Shown in pieces: positions 45,799 through 59,340 of a DNA stretch of 64,000 nt; position 1 is the first letter of the stretch; each line of letters begins with the position of its first letter. The stretch comes from Acanthochromis polyacanthus (lineage: Eukaryota; Chordata; Actinopteri; Pomacentridae): contig NC_067121.1 of the NCBI RefSeq assembly GCF_021347895.1, positions 31,297,974-31,361,973 on the forward strand. The letters run 5' to 3'. A program made the translations under genes and the position numbers. The notes under the pieces were generated by a model. It was not told where the DNA came from. It did not search any database and saw nothing but the letters and a program-made list of their open reading frames with translations.

Positions 45799-48700
45799 GT
45801 GAGAAGTGTGTGTGTGTGTTTTACACTACCTGTGATGTATGCATGTGTGATTCTCAGACGAGTTTCAGGTTGGAGGCTGTGAGCGTTCACTCAGACAGGA
45901 TCTTTTTACTGATGAGCACTTATCAGTGAGAGCAGCTGCTGAAGTGTTTGGAATGAAAACCAGCCTCCTCTCAGGGATGCCCTCACAGGTATCACACCTG
46001 CACCAAATTAGTTGCAAGCTGATGAGCAGATCTGAAGTGCTGAACCACTGCAGCGACGCAAAGTGTACTCTTTGCTCCTGGAGCCTGTGATCTGAATACC
46101 AGCAAACATGTAATCCCATCTCCAGCTCTGCATGGGATGGTTCATGTAATTGCTGCTGTTTCAGAAATGACCCCTGCAGCAGGAGTTAATCCCAGGTACA
46201 CATCCCCCCAGCGACCTCCTGCAGCGTCCCCGAGCTGCTGCCCGCCTTTGTCTAAATAGTCCTTGCAAGCTTTCATTCAGACAATGTATATCCGCTCTGA
46301 CGCAACTGTTGGATGTGTGCAGAAGAGTGTTTTTCAGTGTACAAGGTGCACACATGCACTCAGATGGGCTTGGATTTGATTTGTGCTCGTGATTTTGTCG
46401 GAAGTCGATGTGTGTTGATATTTTCTTCCTGCAATCTTGTGAGGTTTGATTGAAGACGTTTTTGGTGCTCAACAAAGTGAGAGAAAAGATTCTTGTGTGT
46501 ATCTATAGGTGCATAAATCAATTCCTCCATTATCTTCCTTCAGGAATCTTTGGGGCTGTGGTGTTTATCTCTCTCTGACACCTGTGTCGCTTCAGTGGGC
46601 CTGAAGCATCAATTTGCCAAGAGTCCCCTGACTTGAGGGCCTCTTGTTTTCCATAATTAGTGAAAATCATTGAAAGTGACAAAGAGGCAGCTCAGTGTAT
46701 GGAGGGCTACCATGGTCTGTACTGGCTGGCTGTTATCTCACCTCTTGAGGGTCCTTTAACCCCACAGCAGACTGATCTGTGCTCTGAAAAACACATTTTG
46801 ATCCCTGAAGGCTGGTCTGAGGATTCCAAAATAAAACCCAGCTGAGGTAAAAATAAAACGAGAAACTTTCCGTAATAAGCTGATAACTGACAGTGAAGTC
46901 CATTTAAAACACTCCTACAGTTCCTCCGCCTGATGTGACTTATTATTTCGTGTTTCAGAGATAAGGGGAGGAACAGAAGCTGTGGAAACACTGAAGGCAA
47001 TTATTCCCTAAAAATATGTCATAACTACATTTTACAAAGTTCCCATAGGCTTGTACATATTCCATATTTTTCTATAGGTATTTCTACTTAAATAGCCTTG
47101 GGCCCTTAGTGCTATTCATCCCCTCTGACCTCTTTAATAGCAGTAAGACTACAGTAAACATCCAATGCCTGTCAGTCAGAGCACAGCATGTGATTAAGCT
47201 GTCGATTTGCTCTCAGCTGCTCCTCCTTTTATAGCCTTTCTTTCCATTTCGCAAAGTTGTTTTCGTCACCGTTTCTTTCTATTTGTATTGCTTTTCTATA
47301 TGTACAGCAAGCCTTGGGGTTTGCATCCGCTTTTTTTCCTTCTTTTTTAACATTTCTCTCGCGTGCCACATGCTGATGGAATAGCTGTAGGCTAAACCCT
47401 GGGCCGGAGCTACAATAGCCATCTGTCCATGAGAGACGGACTCTCAGCCTGTCCTCTCGTTATGATGATTGGCTGTAATGACACACTCCACACTGTCCCG
47501 GTTCCCCAATTATTTCTCTGCCGATCATTTTTCTCATGGCAGTGATTTGATGGCCTCCCAGAAGGAGGGGGAGGTACACAGAGCAGCAGGCAGCACTGTG
47601 GGAGAGGTAGACATTAACTGGTGCTAAGGAGGGAAGCAGCAGCAGAGAGGCGGTTTGTGAGTATCCAGAGTTCAGCGAGACTCGTGTCCAAAGGGCACAA
47701 GATGACAAATGATGGCAGCTGATGATGTGGGACTATATTTCACGCCTGTGGGAGTCACAGCCTTGCATCCCAATAAGTTTGTGTTTCAGCCGTGCAGCAG
47801 TTACTTAAAGCTGTACAAACAACCCCGACACTGATTCTCAACCACCTTAGGTATTCTTTCCAAAAAGGCGAAAAATTATAGATTACGGTTTGGTAAATTA
47901 TATACACATATTTAGGAGGAAAATAAAGGCACAAATAGGGTAAAAAAAGAATCGGTGTCATGCTGATCTTTGCTGATTTATTGCATCAAGTTCTGCACAG
48001 GACATCCTTTGGACAAGCCTGAACGCCACAAGCTGTGATCCAAGCTGTGATGGATTCGAAAAACACTGAGGTCAGGATGTGAAAAACTCTCCCTCTCCCA
48101 AATGTAAAAGCTCCTCAATGATATTTTCAGTCAGTTTTATTTAATGATATTTAATTAGAGCGCTGGTAGCTCCATGCGATAAACACCGCTCTCGTGTTTG
48201 TATCCTTAAATCTACAGCTACCGCCTGCAGCTGGTTAACTTTAAGTCTATATGCAAAAAGTAAAAACCATGCTCACCAGCAGTATTTAAAACATCATATT
48301 TTCTTTCAAATCTGTCTAAAAAAAAAAGAAAAAATAAATAAATAACAAAGTGACTGCTAAGCTAACAGGCAGCTGGTGACAGCCTGAGGCTTCAGGCTGC
48401 TATAAAAAAAGAACCGACTGTGATTAAGAGAGCATAAAAACTAGTTATCATTCAGGCACCGTTGAAATGGAGGTTAAAATGCTGAGTACATGGTTCGAAC
48501 ATGACTGCTAATCCAAGTGGTACTGAGGCAAACTTGGCTGAACCCAATGAAGAGAATAAAAAGAGGTCAAGTGTAAAGGTCAACAAATCCCTGGATGACT
48601 TGGACAAAAAACAATGCGAAATTTGTATCAAACATCAACTTTTATTCTATTAATGCTGCTAAATATACCACATTTTGGGTGGGCTCACTGTTCTTTTTTT

Positions 48701-50166
48701 TATCAGTAACTTATAAATGACTAGATTTGACTTTTATCATTAATCCTAATAATAAATATATGAATTGTTGGCGTCAAGAAAGTTTATGATCTTTGAGTTA
48801 AAGTGAATCGGTGATTAACCACCCTTGTGCATTAAACATATATCAATAACAGTATAATTCTACATTATACATACACATAAGTGTGAAGATACAGAAAAAT
48901 AGACATGCATGGTAGAAATACCACATTGTCTCTATGATAGAGACCCCCCAAAGTTTTATTAATCTTATTTTCGAGGGCACTCATGTCTTATTAAGTGAAG
49001 CCAGGCAATATCATGGCTCCCCTGTGGTTCCCATGTTATTTATGTCATTTCAAGAAGTCCATCCATCCATTCTCTATACACCGCTTTATCCTCACTAGAG
49101 TCGCAGGGGGTGCTGGAGCCTATCCCAGCTGACTAGGGCGAAGGCAGGGGACACCCTGGACAGGTCGCCAGTCTGTCACAGGGCTACATATACAGACAGT
49201 CACACTCACATTCACACCTATGGGCAGTTTAGAGTAATCAATTAACCTCAGCATATTTTTGGACTCTGGGAGGAAGCCGGAGTACCCGGAGAAAACCCAC
49301 GCATGCACAGGGAGAACATGCAAACTCTTATTTCAAGAAGTGCAAATGAAAATTTCAGTGGTTAATAAATGGCCGACCACAGCCTTAAAGGCATTAGAGG
49401 AGATTTAATTTCCTACGACTTTGAACGTAGCATGCGCATGCGCACATACAACCTCTCCCTCACCCCCCTCTAACCTCCCCCCTCTTAACATTTACGAAGA
49501 AACGCCCCCCTCCAGAAACTTGTGTAGCACTCGTGAAGTTGTCTTTTACAGCTGGGTCCTCCTGGATCTTTATCTGCCATTATGTAAAAAAAGAGGAGCA
49601 AAACAAGTCGCCAGCTAACTACGAAGCTATACCAAAGCAACACATACAGAAAACACGTAAGTCCAAGGCGTACGTAATCTACGTAACTAGGCCTGAGCCG
49701 GAAGATTTTTGATTGACAGGAAAGGGAGCAAAGCAAACGCCTCGGTCTGAGCGCATTGATTGGCTGATGTTTTTCAGGTCCTGCCATGTCCACTGTTATT
49801 TTTTTAAATTTTTTTATTCTTTTAGAGACCATACATACAAGTCCACTAAAGGTCAGTATATTCATTTTATGTGAATCAGACAAATTAAACAAAAAAAACA
49901 TCCTCCATAATGCCTTTAATTAAATAAATACAACAAGATAGCTATGTGTTTTTCTTGTACATCAGACATATGATTAGAGCTCCTCAGAGAATCACAGCTT
50001 CATCTATAGCGTGTTAACTATGCATGTGTGTCAGTACACTGTACACATTCACCTCCTTTCACCGCCGCTTGTTAAACAGCAGTCCGGAGCCCTTGAACGC
50101 AATGAAAGGCGTCAACAAAGTGAGTAAATGTCTCTCTGTGGGTGTGTTTTGTTGTTGCATTTCCAG
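45799..50166 (+). other. Intron 2 of the BRINP gene (4.4 kb)
   Basis: GT...AG. Contains a short TG run at its start, a fish repeat at 49058-49330 and a C-rich block at 49440-49510 with the alternating GCATGCGCATGCGCAC near 49429-49445. No further exon is supported. Confidence 0.8.
49058..49330 (+). repeat. Common fish interspersed repeat, copy 5
   Basis: Starts in CATCCATCCATTCTCTATAC, includes GGAGCCTATCCCAGCTGACT and GGAGTACCCGGAGAAAACCC, and breaks off after GAGAACATGCAAACTC. It is the cleanest left half in the window and shows the undisturbed target of the foldback insertion in copy 1. Confidence 0.9.
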
Positions 50167-50369
50167 GGAGTTTGGTCGATGGAAGGTCAACAGCCTGGCG
50201 GTGGAGAAGCGGGACAGTTTTGGTGGCAGCGGCGGTTTGGCTCTGCCCCTCGACCCCGACTTCATGCACACCATCCGCCAGCTGGGGAGGCGGCCAACCC
50301 TCCAGACGATTACAGAGAGTCTAATCAAGAAATATGGCACCCACTTCCTCCTCTCTGCCACTCTGGGAG
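50167..50369 (+). CDS. brinp3: BRINP3-like protein, coding exon 2 (MACPF region)
   Basis: Encodes residues 89-157. It begins EFGRWKVNSLAVEKRD, continues LGRRPTLQTITESLIKKYGT and ends HFLLSATLGG. YGTHF (145-149) is the core of the MACPF signature that BRINPs share with perforin-like proteins; in BRINPs no pore-forming role is established. The acceptor is TTTCCAG|G and the donor G|GTACAG (phase 1), so R89 and G157 are split codons. Between K103 and P116 a Gly/Ser insert (SFGGSGGLALP) makes this loop longer than in human BRINP3 as I remember it, suggesting a diverged fish paralogue. EFGRWKVN agrees with BRINP3 more than BRINP1 or BRINP2 (EFARWKV). Confidence 0.92.
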
Positions 50370-51654
50370 GTACAGTAGAGCACGCTGAGCTTCAAAGTAA
50401 AGCCTGATTCACAGAGCTTCTAATGTGATTTTGTGTCTTCCTTTTTCCAGCATATGGGGCTCTGATTTTACCGTCTGTTGCTTTCTAGGCAACAAAGCAT
50501 GTAATAATTTTTCTGGATCAGTGTTTTTTGGCCCGCAGAAAGCATCAAATCACTCTGGTTTAGTGTACAACAAGTAAATTGGAGAGACAGATTAAATGTT
50601 TCTGTTTTGTTTTGTTTGCTGTCAGAACAGCAGGGTTCCATAAACGGCGGTCGATCGCTGTCGAACAACACTATAATTTCCATGCGACTGGCTCATCTTG
50701 TCTTTCTTTATTAAATTATTGTCACAAAGTATGCATTATTAGAGGAAATTGAAGTGTGGGTTTCAAAAATGTATGTTGTTCATGGGAGAAAAAAGTGCTT
50801 GGATGGAGCTATTCAAATGCTAATTTAGTTACAACTGTTGTTGCAGATGTTTCACGCAATTTAAGATTATTTTGAGGTTTGGATTGCTTTTATCTTATTC
50901 CCAGAAATACAATAACTGGCCAAACTCCAACAGAGTACATACTAGTTTTGGCTGTCAATATCCAAGAAATAAATCACAGGAAACACAAAGATGTAATTGT
51001 CTTCTTTGTCAGTGACCACAGTCGACCCAAATGCAACTCAAAACATTTTAATAACACAGTGAAACTCTTACGAGCTGGCCTGAACGTGAACTTTAGAATT
51101 GTTGCTGTTACTGGACAGTCAGTGCTAGAATGATGGAGCTGAAATCGATTTTTGTTGCATGCAGAAGTTTTAATGTGTTTTTGGAGGCTTCTTTGTTGCC
51201 TTTTTAGATTATCATTGCCTCAAATACCTGATATGACCTGTGTCTGTTAATTTGATATGGACGTTTAGCAGCGATTGGAATTTTATGTCTATCAGAAACT
51301 AAGGCAGAAGCTGTGTGAATGTTTGTAAACCCACAAAACGTTAAACGAAAGATTTCCCAATGCACAGATACGTCAACAAAACATGTAACGTGGATGCAGA
51401 AATCTCTTGTTTCCTTCTGAAAACCTAATCCGTTTTCTACCACTCTTTTTTGCAACAGTTTTTGAAAGTAGTGACAAAGAATAACGGTTTGGACTGTCCA
51501 CTCACCCACTATGTAGTTTTTTTAAAATTTAATGCCGCTACATAATTATGCACCAGTTATTCTCTCTGTCGCATAAACAAACGTCAGGACACCTGCAGCA
51601 CATTTGAAGCACAGGAACACCACAATGAGGCGATTTTTATGGCACATCTTTCCT

Positions 51655-52285
51655 CAACACTGAAGAACTTTATCTATCACACAAGCGTGAACTAACCATG
51701 ACGTCACCCGTTGGTTTCAACGCCGAGAAAATGAAGCCCGGATTTTGCTACTTCCTGGTCGCCATTTTGGATTTTTTGGAGCCAGTGACGTAAAAAGCGT
51801 CATCAAACAGGCTGGACCGGAGAGCAACTAGGGGCAGGACCAGTCTATGGGCGGGCCAGACTGAGAGCTGAAGACTCTCTTATCCCGCCCACATTTTACC
51901 GCAGAGGCTTCTGTTGCTGCTTTCGGAATAAAAGGATCTGTCAATCATTCCAGACAAGACTGTCAATCAAGTATAGCCACGCCCCCTGGCTCCGCCAACT
52001 TTAACGATTTATTTAAAATTCAGTATTGATTTATTTTAAGATCGGCCACCTGATCTCTCATTTTGACCATGAAAACTAATGGGAAAAAAATCCTGAGCTG
52101 TAGAAAATCAGTCTATCAAATTTTATTTTTTCCGGTGATGAATTGGGGTCTATGGAGCAAAAGCTTTTTGGAGCCAACCCTAGCGGACGGCGTGATATTG
52201 CAAGTTTTTGACACTTCCGGGTGGGCTTCATTTTTGGAGCCAGATGCTACGTTCATCTTTATATACAGTCTATGCTACCACATAC
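51655..52285 (+). repeat. Fish repeat ending TATATACAGTCTATG
   Basis: Ends CATCTTTATATACAGTCTAT, a word that I know from a very abundant non-autonomous repeat of percomorph genomes. It includes AAGTTTTTGACACTTCCGGG and CGGTGATGAATTGGGGTCTA upstream. The left end is not sharp; CATGACGTCACCCG at 51698 may be within it. Related pieces are at 17600 and 29003. Confidence 0.65.
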
Positions 52286-52933
52286 TTTGGCTGTGCTGTT
52301 GCCACCTGAACAAGCATGATGCACACTGCAGCTGCAAGTATCCAATTATAGACTAATCTTTAATAATTCTGCTAATTGCACAGACCCACTGCTGTAGTAG
52401 ATCAGCTGCAAATATTTCACAAGTGTACTGTAAAGTACTAAAAAGTATCACTAACATGTGAGCAGTTCAGGCTGAGTAACTACATTTTCACATACGGTTT
52501 TTGTCGGCATTTTATTCAGAATTCTTGACATCCTGCTGCTCAGGCAGAGGAGATGAGCCACCGCACGGTTGAGTCATCTGAATGCTCACCAGTTAAGGAA
52601 ATGACTTTCACTAGCAGCTGACGTTGATGCCAAACCTTCTTTGTCTTCTTCTCCTCCTGACATCAGAGAGACAGGCCACAATGCACAATGCTCTAAGTCG
52701 ATGGATGCTCTGCGCTCAACATCTGGTGGGTTTGATGACATTTTTGTGGCGTGCAATATAGTGGTTGAAATTTACAGTTGAGAATTCGAACGTCTTTTAC
52801 AAAACGGCTGATTCATCATATAGTGGGCGAGCGGACGTTCTGAACAGGGCAAATGTCATCCTGCCGATAGGGATGTCAGCTCGGAATGACTCTTTATTTT
52901 TTATTGTCTTTTGGCATTTTCATTTTTTTGTTA

Positions 52934-53063
52934 AACAGTGGCAGTAGCGAAAGACCGGAAATGTGGGGGAAGAAAGCAGGGGAGTGGGATGCAGGGTCGG
53001 CCATGGCTCAAACTCAGGACTTACGGCTAAAATGCGTTTGCACCTATGTGGTATGAGCCTGAC
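52934..53063 (-). mobile_element. SINE fragment, reverse orientation
   Basis: On the minus strand it reads a GAGTTTGAGCCATGG B-box-like segment, then CTTTCTTCCCCCACATTTCC. This matches the body order of the SINE family at 62694-62880 (tRNA head, then a pyrimidine-rich CTCTCTTTCCCCT body). The head and tail are decayed. Confidence 0.5.
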
Positions 53064-53689
53064 TGTTTTTCTGTGATTGTGTTTCAGTTTAGAAAAAGCT
53101 CCAGAATTGCTTGGATAAGTTTGGGAAACAAGAGTGGTCAGAATTTAACCCTTCATGGGGGAACTGATCATATTTGGTAACTTCCGCACATATTAAATAT
53201 GGTGTTGCTCCCGCCTCTCAGTGAGGTCAAGAAGCATGTGGTTTTCACCCAGCCAATCAGCGAAGACCACTCTACATTACACTAGGAGAGGCCTGGAACG
53301 TATCAAACTTTCTCTTTTCTCCGAAGTTGGAAAAAGACTGATTTGCAGCTCGGTCCTCTTCCATATTTATGATCAAAACATCAAAACTAACCATGGCTTT
53401 TTGATAAAACTCAAACATTTTACAGTTGAGTAGTTGTGCTAAGTGATGATACATACATTATTGGAATGAGTTTTTTTTTTTTTTCAACCACTAACAGGCA
53501 AAGAAGCATATATAGTAACTTCACTGACATTGAATTCAAACATGATAATTAGAAATTTTGAAAAATGTCACAAAAGTAACAAAGTCTTACATCCTCCAAT
53601 AACACGCTTGGATTGAAATTGTGAATATCAAAATATTTCAAAGAATGCCCTTTAAAGGGATAAAAAAGACAATGTTGTCCATCGACAGA

Positions 53690-53875
53690 AAAATGGAAAC
53701 ACACAAAACCACCTCACCCTAACCAGTTGCGGCAGACGTCTGCCCACCCTAAACCTGGTTCTGCTGGAAGTTTCTTCTTTAGAGTTTACTCAAAGGGATA
53801 ATGCTCTTTATCTGTGAAGTGCCTGAAAAAATTACTTGCGTTGTAAATTGGTGTTAAATAAATCAAACTGAAATG
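53690..53875 (+). repeat. Fish repeat with CACCCTAAACCTGGTTCTGC block
   Basis: The order 'GACGTCTGCCCACCCTAAAC', 'CTGGTTCTGCTGGAAGTTTC', 'GTAAATTGGTGTTAAATAAA' follows a common fish repeat whose usual form ends in a 'GAATTGGCGCTATATAAATAAA' tail. The class is not settled from this copy. Confidence 0.6.
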
Positions 53876-55113
53876 AAACAGTGGTAGATAAAATCATACG
53901 GAGCCACATAAACGTTGACAAAAAAAAAGGCTCTGTCATTTTGGAAGGAAATCACAAATTTCACATCAGGACTTGTACCTATCATAATGTCACAAATCTT
54001 CACATGTTAGCGCAGGTATTTGAGTAGCAATCAGAAATAAGTCAACACGGAATTAGATGAGAGATTGAATATTTTCTATTGTAGTCAAACTGGGAAGCCT
54101 TGGACGGGTTAAAGTGGCTTCTGAGGAAAACACATCTGCAGGGAAATAAGAAAGACTAACAGTGGAACTTATTGCTGGTCTTTGTTTGACACGTGTGGAG
54201 GTGGGACTGTTTACTTGTGTATTTATACACTGACTGTATGTTCCTATCCTCTGTGCAGTAGAGGTTGTTCTGCAGCCACAAATGTCATCCTATATGGAAG
54301 TGCTGGTGATGGTGATGAGAAACAAGTTTGGGAATTGAGCCAATAAGATCCGTATTGACAAAATGGTCTTGACATGCAGTTAAAGTTAAGGGACGATTTC
54401 AGGTTGTTAAGGTTTGATAAAGAGCATCTGCTGCGGACACATTCATCCCTCCTCTGATTGAAAACCTCAGACACTTGATGTATTCCACTGATAACTCAGC
54501 CTTTTAGTGACGGGCCTTTTTTATGACCTTTTTACCCAGTGGTGACTGCAGCGATTCACTGGAGAACATGGAGTTCTGAGGTTACACTTAGAAAATTGGG
54601 AAAAGCAGCTTTTGTAATAGAAGATGAGGCAAGCTGGAGAAAAGTGACATCACTTCTTTGAGAAAAAAAAAAGACGTGCTGATTTTCAGTGTTAAGAGTT
54701 TTCTTTAAGAGCACTTCAAACAAAATCTAAGAAGTTTGAACACACTTAATGAAGCTTGCATGTTTTCGCAGCTGACAGTGGCATTAGTGTGGCGTCTAAG
54801 AGAGGCAGCGCTGACCTCAGATCTGCTTTGTTTGTAATGTAATTCTGGCTATTTTAATTAGGGTAATTAAAATAATTAAGCAAACTTGATCAATGATCTT
54901 GAATAAGCCATTTTTATTCATAAGTAGTTTAATAGATGCGGAGACCTTGTCTGTGCCTTTTCCTCCAATCATCCAAACCATCAGTTCCCCCACAGCACTT
55001 AATCACCGCTGCTCTTTTCTATCCGATATCTGAAAAGATACTAATGAAAGGTGATTAGTGCTGCTCCGTCAGAGCTAATGAACCTCTCACTCTCTCTGCC
55101 TGACTGTCACCAG

Positions 55114-55331
55114 GGGAGGAATCTTTGACGATATTTGTGGACAAAAGGAAGCTCAGCCAGGAGTCTTCGGCCTCGGGGCCCGAGGGCAACCGAGGCAGCA
55201 GCAGGAAGTCAAATACAACGGGGACGGTGACCCTGGAAGCCCTCCACCAGCTGGCTGCTTCCTACTTCACAGACAGAGAGAGCACCCTGCGCAGATTGCA
55301 CCACCTCCAGATTGCATCCTCTGCCATACGG
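55114..55331 (+). CDS. brinp3: BRINP3-like protein, coding exon 3
   Basis: Encodes residues 157-229: EESLTIFVDKRKLSQ, a low-complexity Ser/Gly-rich linker with GPEGNRGSSRKSN, then TVTLEALHQLAASYFTDRES and TLRRLHHLQIASSAIR. The acceptor is CACCAG|GG and the donor CGG|GTATGT (phase 0). DKRKLS and the LHQLAASYF...LRRLHH blocks are strongly conserved in BRINP2 and BRINP3. The linker at about residues 172-193 is variable in the family and here longer than in human BRINP3. It still belongs to the MACPF-type fold region. The exon is 218 bp. Confidence 0.93.
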
Positions 55332-58300
55332 GTATGTGGAAGTAAGAAAACTGTAAATACAGCATCAGTAGCCTGGTGGGAAATGAAAACGCTATATACT
55401 CTGTGCCTGAAGGTAGCTGTGTTGCCCTCCTGCCTCACGGTTTGTTAGCCTCCAGCATTCACACAAAAGAATGGGCTGATATAAAGCATCGAGCTGGGCT
55501 GGCTCGGCTTTTGGTTAAACTTATTGAACATTCACGAAGGACTTATTCGGGGAAGGAAAATTACTTCAGACCTGATGCGTACACACATTATTATGTTCAA
55601 GTTGTATTAGGTTGCTTTTCATTGCAGTGCTGCTGCTTTGATCCAGTGTTCTTCAGCATGCTGTTACATACCTATGAGTTTTGAGATACAAGTCCCGCTT
55701 TCAAAATGTGATATTATATCAAATATAAAAATGGCATTCCCAAATGGAAAAGCTTGCAGTTTCTGAAAATGACCCTAAAACACAGGGCTCAATTTTTTTC
55801 TTTATATGTAATAAAGTAATCTGAATAACAATAAGCAGGCCAAGCCACAACAAATAAAATCCCCAAATATGTTCTTTTGGGAGCAAAGGGTTGAAGTGGC
55901 CGGCCGAATTGAAAAAAACAAACAAACAAAAAACAGTCAAACCGATTTAACCACATATAGCAGGTCCACATTTACAAACGTTTACACAGTTATATCTTAA
56001 GCTAAGCTGCATTGAACTAATCACCAGTGGGGTGTACTATGAAGTGAGATGGTCAACTATGTAGAGCATAAAGTCAGTTTCTAAGAAGGTGGCTCTCTTT
56101 TAAGCCGCTACATCACCATGGTAACTGATGCTGCACAGCTAACCTTCTCTAGAGGAGCTTTTGTTCAGACTCTTGGATGTAAATCATTGCCATCCTTTAC
56201 AAAGTTGTTTTTCATTGTATGTGCAAACCTGTTGAGCCGTACGTCAGTAATACCACTGAACGAAGCCTTGCAGCTACAGTAACACAAACTGTATGTGTTG
56301 TGTTGCCATGGGAACATATATGTGTCCAGTTGATGATGCAGAAAATGTATAAATTTGCTTTTGTTTGATCCTGATTTACAAGACTGCCAAGACTGTTTTG
56401 CATGACTAGTTCTGTAGCTAATAGAACACAGATTATAAACTTGAGTAGTAATTATATTTATCAGAGATTATTCAGTCTATAATATCAAGGCAAAGGCTTA
56501 AATCTGTGTATTTAATATCATGTTTAGTAAAGAAAGTTTAGAATTTTAGAGCTCTGATGTACAGCTGTCATGTTAGACATAAACAGCAGACATCAAGTAC
56601 ACTAACTGGTAAAATACATATATGAGTGTTCACGATTCACGTTTGTTCTCTTGCATTTGCAGTAACAGGGCATTTTGCCAGACGAAATGTTCATTTTCTT
56701 CATAGCTCCCTGTCAAGTTCTGGGTGTGTTTCGACACAGCTTTGCTCAAACTTGAAAAAAGCCTGTTTGGCCATGAGGGTCACAGAGGGACAACTCAGTC
56801 TTCTTTCTTTCCTTTGTTTTATTGTTGATTTTGATTTAAACGTGGAATGAAAGGTGACAGGTTGATACACTTTTACTAAATAAATTTAGATTGACTTGAG
56901 TGTGAACCAAATTCATCAAATTAAACCTTAATTTCTTTATACAACATAAACATTTCAAGTTCTTCACCCAAAATAAACATTTAAGTCTTCTTATTCAGTC
57001 CTACCAGTTGCATCCTCAAGGTCCAAACAGCAGCCGTGTCTTGCTTCATGTGATGACCATGATCAAAGGAAGACTGACTGAACTGATCACCAGACATTTT
57101 ATAGCATGCTGGATGGGACGGTGCCCAGATAAATTGTGACCCTGTGGAAGCACTGGTTGTCATTTTTTGGTTCCACTCCTTTGCTGATGATGTTGCCCCT
57201 TCAGGCCTGGAGTGTGTCTTACATCCACCAGTGGGTGTTTGGGGATGCTCTGCCTTTGACTTCACACTCCCCATTAAAGCAACCTGTTTTGCTATTAGCA
57301 TGCTATTAGTCCATTTTGTGCAGAAAACTCAGTTGGCACAGAGCATAAAATCTGCATTTACAAAGAAAACTGATAACCAACGTTATGTCTGATCAGAGTT
57401 TAAGGTTTTGTTAATCCAGCTAATGCAAAGAGAGCCTGACTATATTAATCTGGTTCCCTCTGGTAACTGATAAGAGGCTAAAACAAATTATCGGTCAAAA
57501 TGTTGTATTTGCCGACTTTCAGCGGTTGAGCTTCTCACTTTGCTGGGGTGATGCAGAGACGTACTCCATGCGACATTACATACAATGTCAGTGGTTACAG
57601 TTACTGTCAGAAGGGTAGCATGAAGAGTTTATATAAGGTATCTTCACTCCAAGTAACCAATTTGACTGCACAAGCATCTAAGCTAATGTAATCTGTAAAA
57701 ATGTGTCTTCAATAGATCATACGGATTACAAATAAATAAATAAATAAATAAACTAGTAACCACAGCTTTAAAATAAGCGTAGTGTAGTAAAATGCACAGT
57801 GATTCTTTCTTCACTGTAGTGTGAAGTAATATTAAACAGAAATATTTAAAGTAAAAAATTGCTAATGATGCTCTCCACTGCTGACATACATGTAGAGCAA
57901 AGCTTTAATTCGTGACACTTTGAGAACTTAACTTGAAGACAACTTACTTTAACAAATCCCTTAATACCAGCTCAGGGACTTTCTACCCATAACTTCTTTA
58001 ATCAGGTGGGATTAAGAACAAATGCTTATTTACAGAAGTGGCCTGACACGAGCAGATTCACCTGTTGTGACTGCAGGGGAGCAGCGAGACTGTCAAATCT
58101 GGTTTTCCACTTTTTCCTCTCACGTGTATTTTACTACGGCAAAAAAAAAAAAAATCTCTTAGCGCAGAAAGAAGCGGGAACAAGCAATTCATATGATTCT
58201 TATCACGATCTGATTCATTGTTACAGGCAACAACCTATAGCGCACCAATTAACTGGCTGTTTTCAAGCAGCAGAAGAAGAAGCAGTAAAATATAAGGTTT

Positions 58301-59234
58301 CTAGGACATCGCCTCCTCGGAAGCGAGCTTTAAAGAGCAGCAGCAGTTGTGCGTCCTGAAGTATAAAACACCAATCATGCATTTTATCATCTGAAGTGGC
58401 TATTAGAGTGTGCGCATTAATCAGCCCGAGGGGCAAACGTAGATGCTAAAGCGAGTAGCCACTGATGAAGACAAGTGCCCCCCCAAATGAGAACGTGTTC
58501 CTGCGGTTATGCATCAGCTTGATGGATTAAAGATATCATTCCATTAATTTCCAGCCGGGCTGACTTCCATTCATTTGCCACTTTGCAGTGGGTGTGGAGT
58601 TTGGACAGATTGAAGATCAGAGCAAGAAAAAGGGAAGGGCAGGGGCAGATGAACACCTCTCGTTTTTATGAGCAATGTGAAGCAGCACCTGCGATGTGTA
58701 GCCATTTATTAAAATCACATATGATATCGAGGATTCAGTGAGAAATAGGAAAGACTCTGAGCAAAAAAATAAAAAGCATATGCTAATTCAGTGTAAGTTA
58801 TGTATTTCTGTGGATGTGCGACTTCGACATCAAGATTAATCACCTTTAGAAATTATGAAGTGAATCAGTTAAAAGTTTTTCAGTCGGAGGGGAGTTGATT
58901 TCTTCTCACATCAGAACAAATTATTCTGTCTGACTAGAGAAGGCGTTCTAATTGAAGACCTTTTCAGTATTACTTCACAGTGATTCATCGCATTGCAAGT
59001 CGTTTTGAGGCAGAAGATGCCTTTGATGACACTTTTTCTCTTCAAACGCCACAAGGAAAAAGAATCAAAACATGCAAGTTAAGAGGAGAGTGACGGGTGT
59101 CTGAACTGAGACGGGGTTTTCTCTGTAGGAACAGGGTTGGGAGAGGGAAGAAAGTGTCTCTCCACTGAACTTGCATAATGAAAAAGCGCAAGACAGAACG
59201 GTCACGCTGCTGTGTTCTCTCGATATGCTTGCAG
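55332..59234 (+). other. Intron 4 of the BRINP gene (3.9 kb)
   Basis: GT...AG. Contains an AAAT microsatellite (57730-57751) and an A run (58141-58154). The overlapping frames at 56981-57392 and the 117-codon frame at 58006 show no domain and are taken as chance or unrecognised repeat. Confidence 0.8.
57730..57751. repeat. AAAT microsatellite
   Basis: About five and a half AAAT units. Confidence 0.9.
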
Positions 59235-59340
59235 GTGACTGAAACCAGAACTGGGCCGCTGGGATGCAGCAACTATGACAATCTGGACACTGTGAGCTCC
59301 GTGCTGGTCCACAGTCCAGAAAACAAAGTTCAGCTGCAAG
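59235..59340 (+). CDS. brinp3: BRINP3-like protein, coding exon 4
   Basis: Encodes residues 230-264 plus one base: [20 protein letters not shown], then [15 protein letters not shown]. This is one of the most conserved stretches of BRINPs; GCSNYDNLD is identical to BRINP2 and BRINP3 as I recall them (BRINP1 has GCNSYDNLD). The acceptor is GCTTGCAG|GTG and the donor CAAG|GTAACC (phase 1). It is a short 106-bp exon that no open-frame scan would find by itself; it was placed by homology and matching phases. Confidence 0.94.

Larger units (their letters stand above)
50370..55113 (+). other. Intron 3 of the BRINP gene (4.7 kb)
   Basis: GT...AG. Holds repeats at 51655-52285, 52934-53063 and 53690-53875, and a T run at 53472-53484. 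No exon is supported; open frames at 50879-51133 and 52063-52356 are intronic or repeat-derived. Confidence 0.8.

Noticed and set aside
49485..49901. 138-codon minus-strand frame in intron 2
   Set aside because: Lies in repeat-like intron sequence and has no motif.
56981..57392. Long opposed frames in intron 4
   Set aside because: Could be an unrecognised repeat; no catalytic motif or terminal repeats seen, so not called.
58006..58359. 117-codon + frame in intron 4
   Set aside because: No BRINP sequence, no splice sites in phase with neighbours, contains an A-run Lys stretch.
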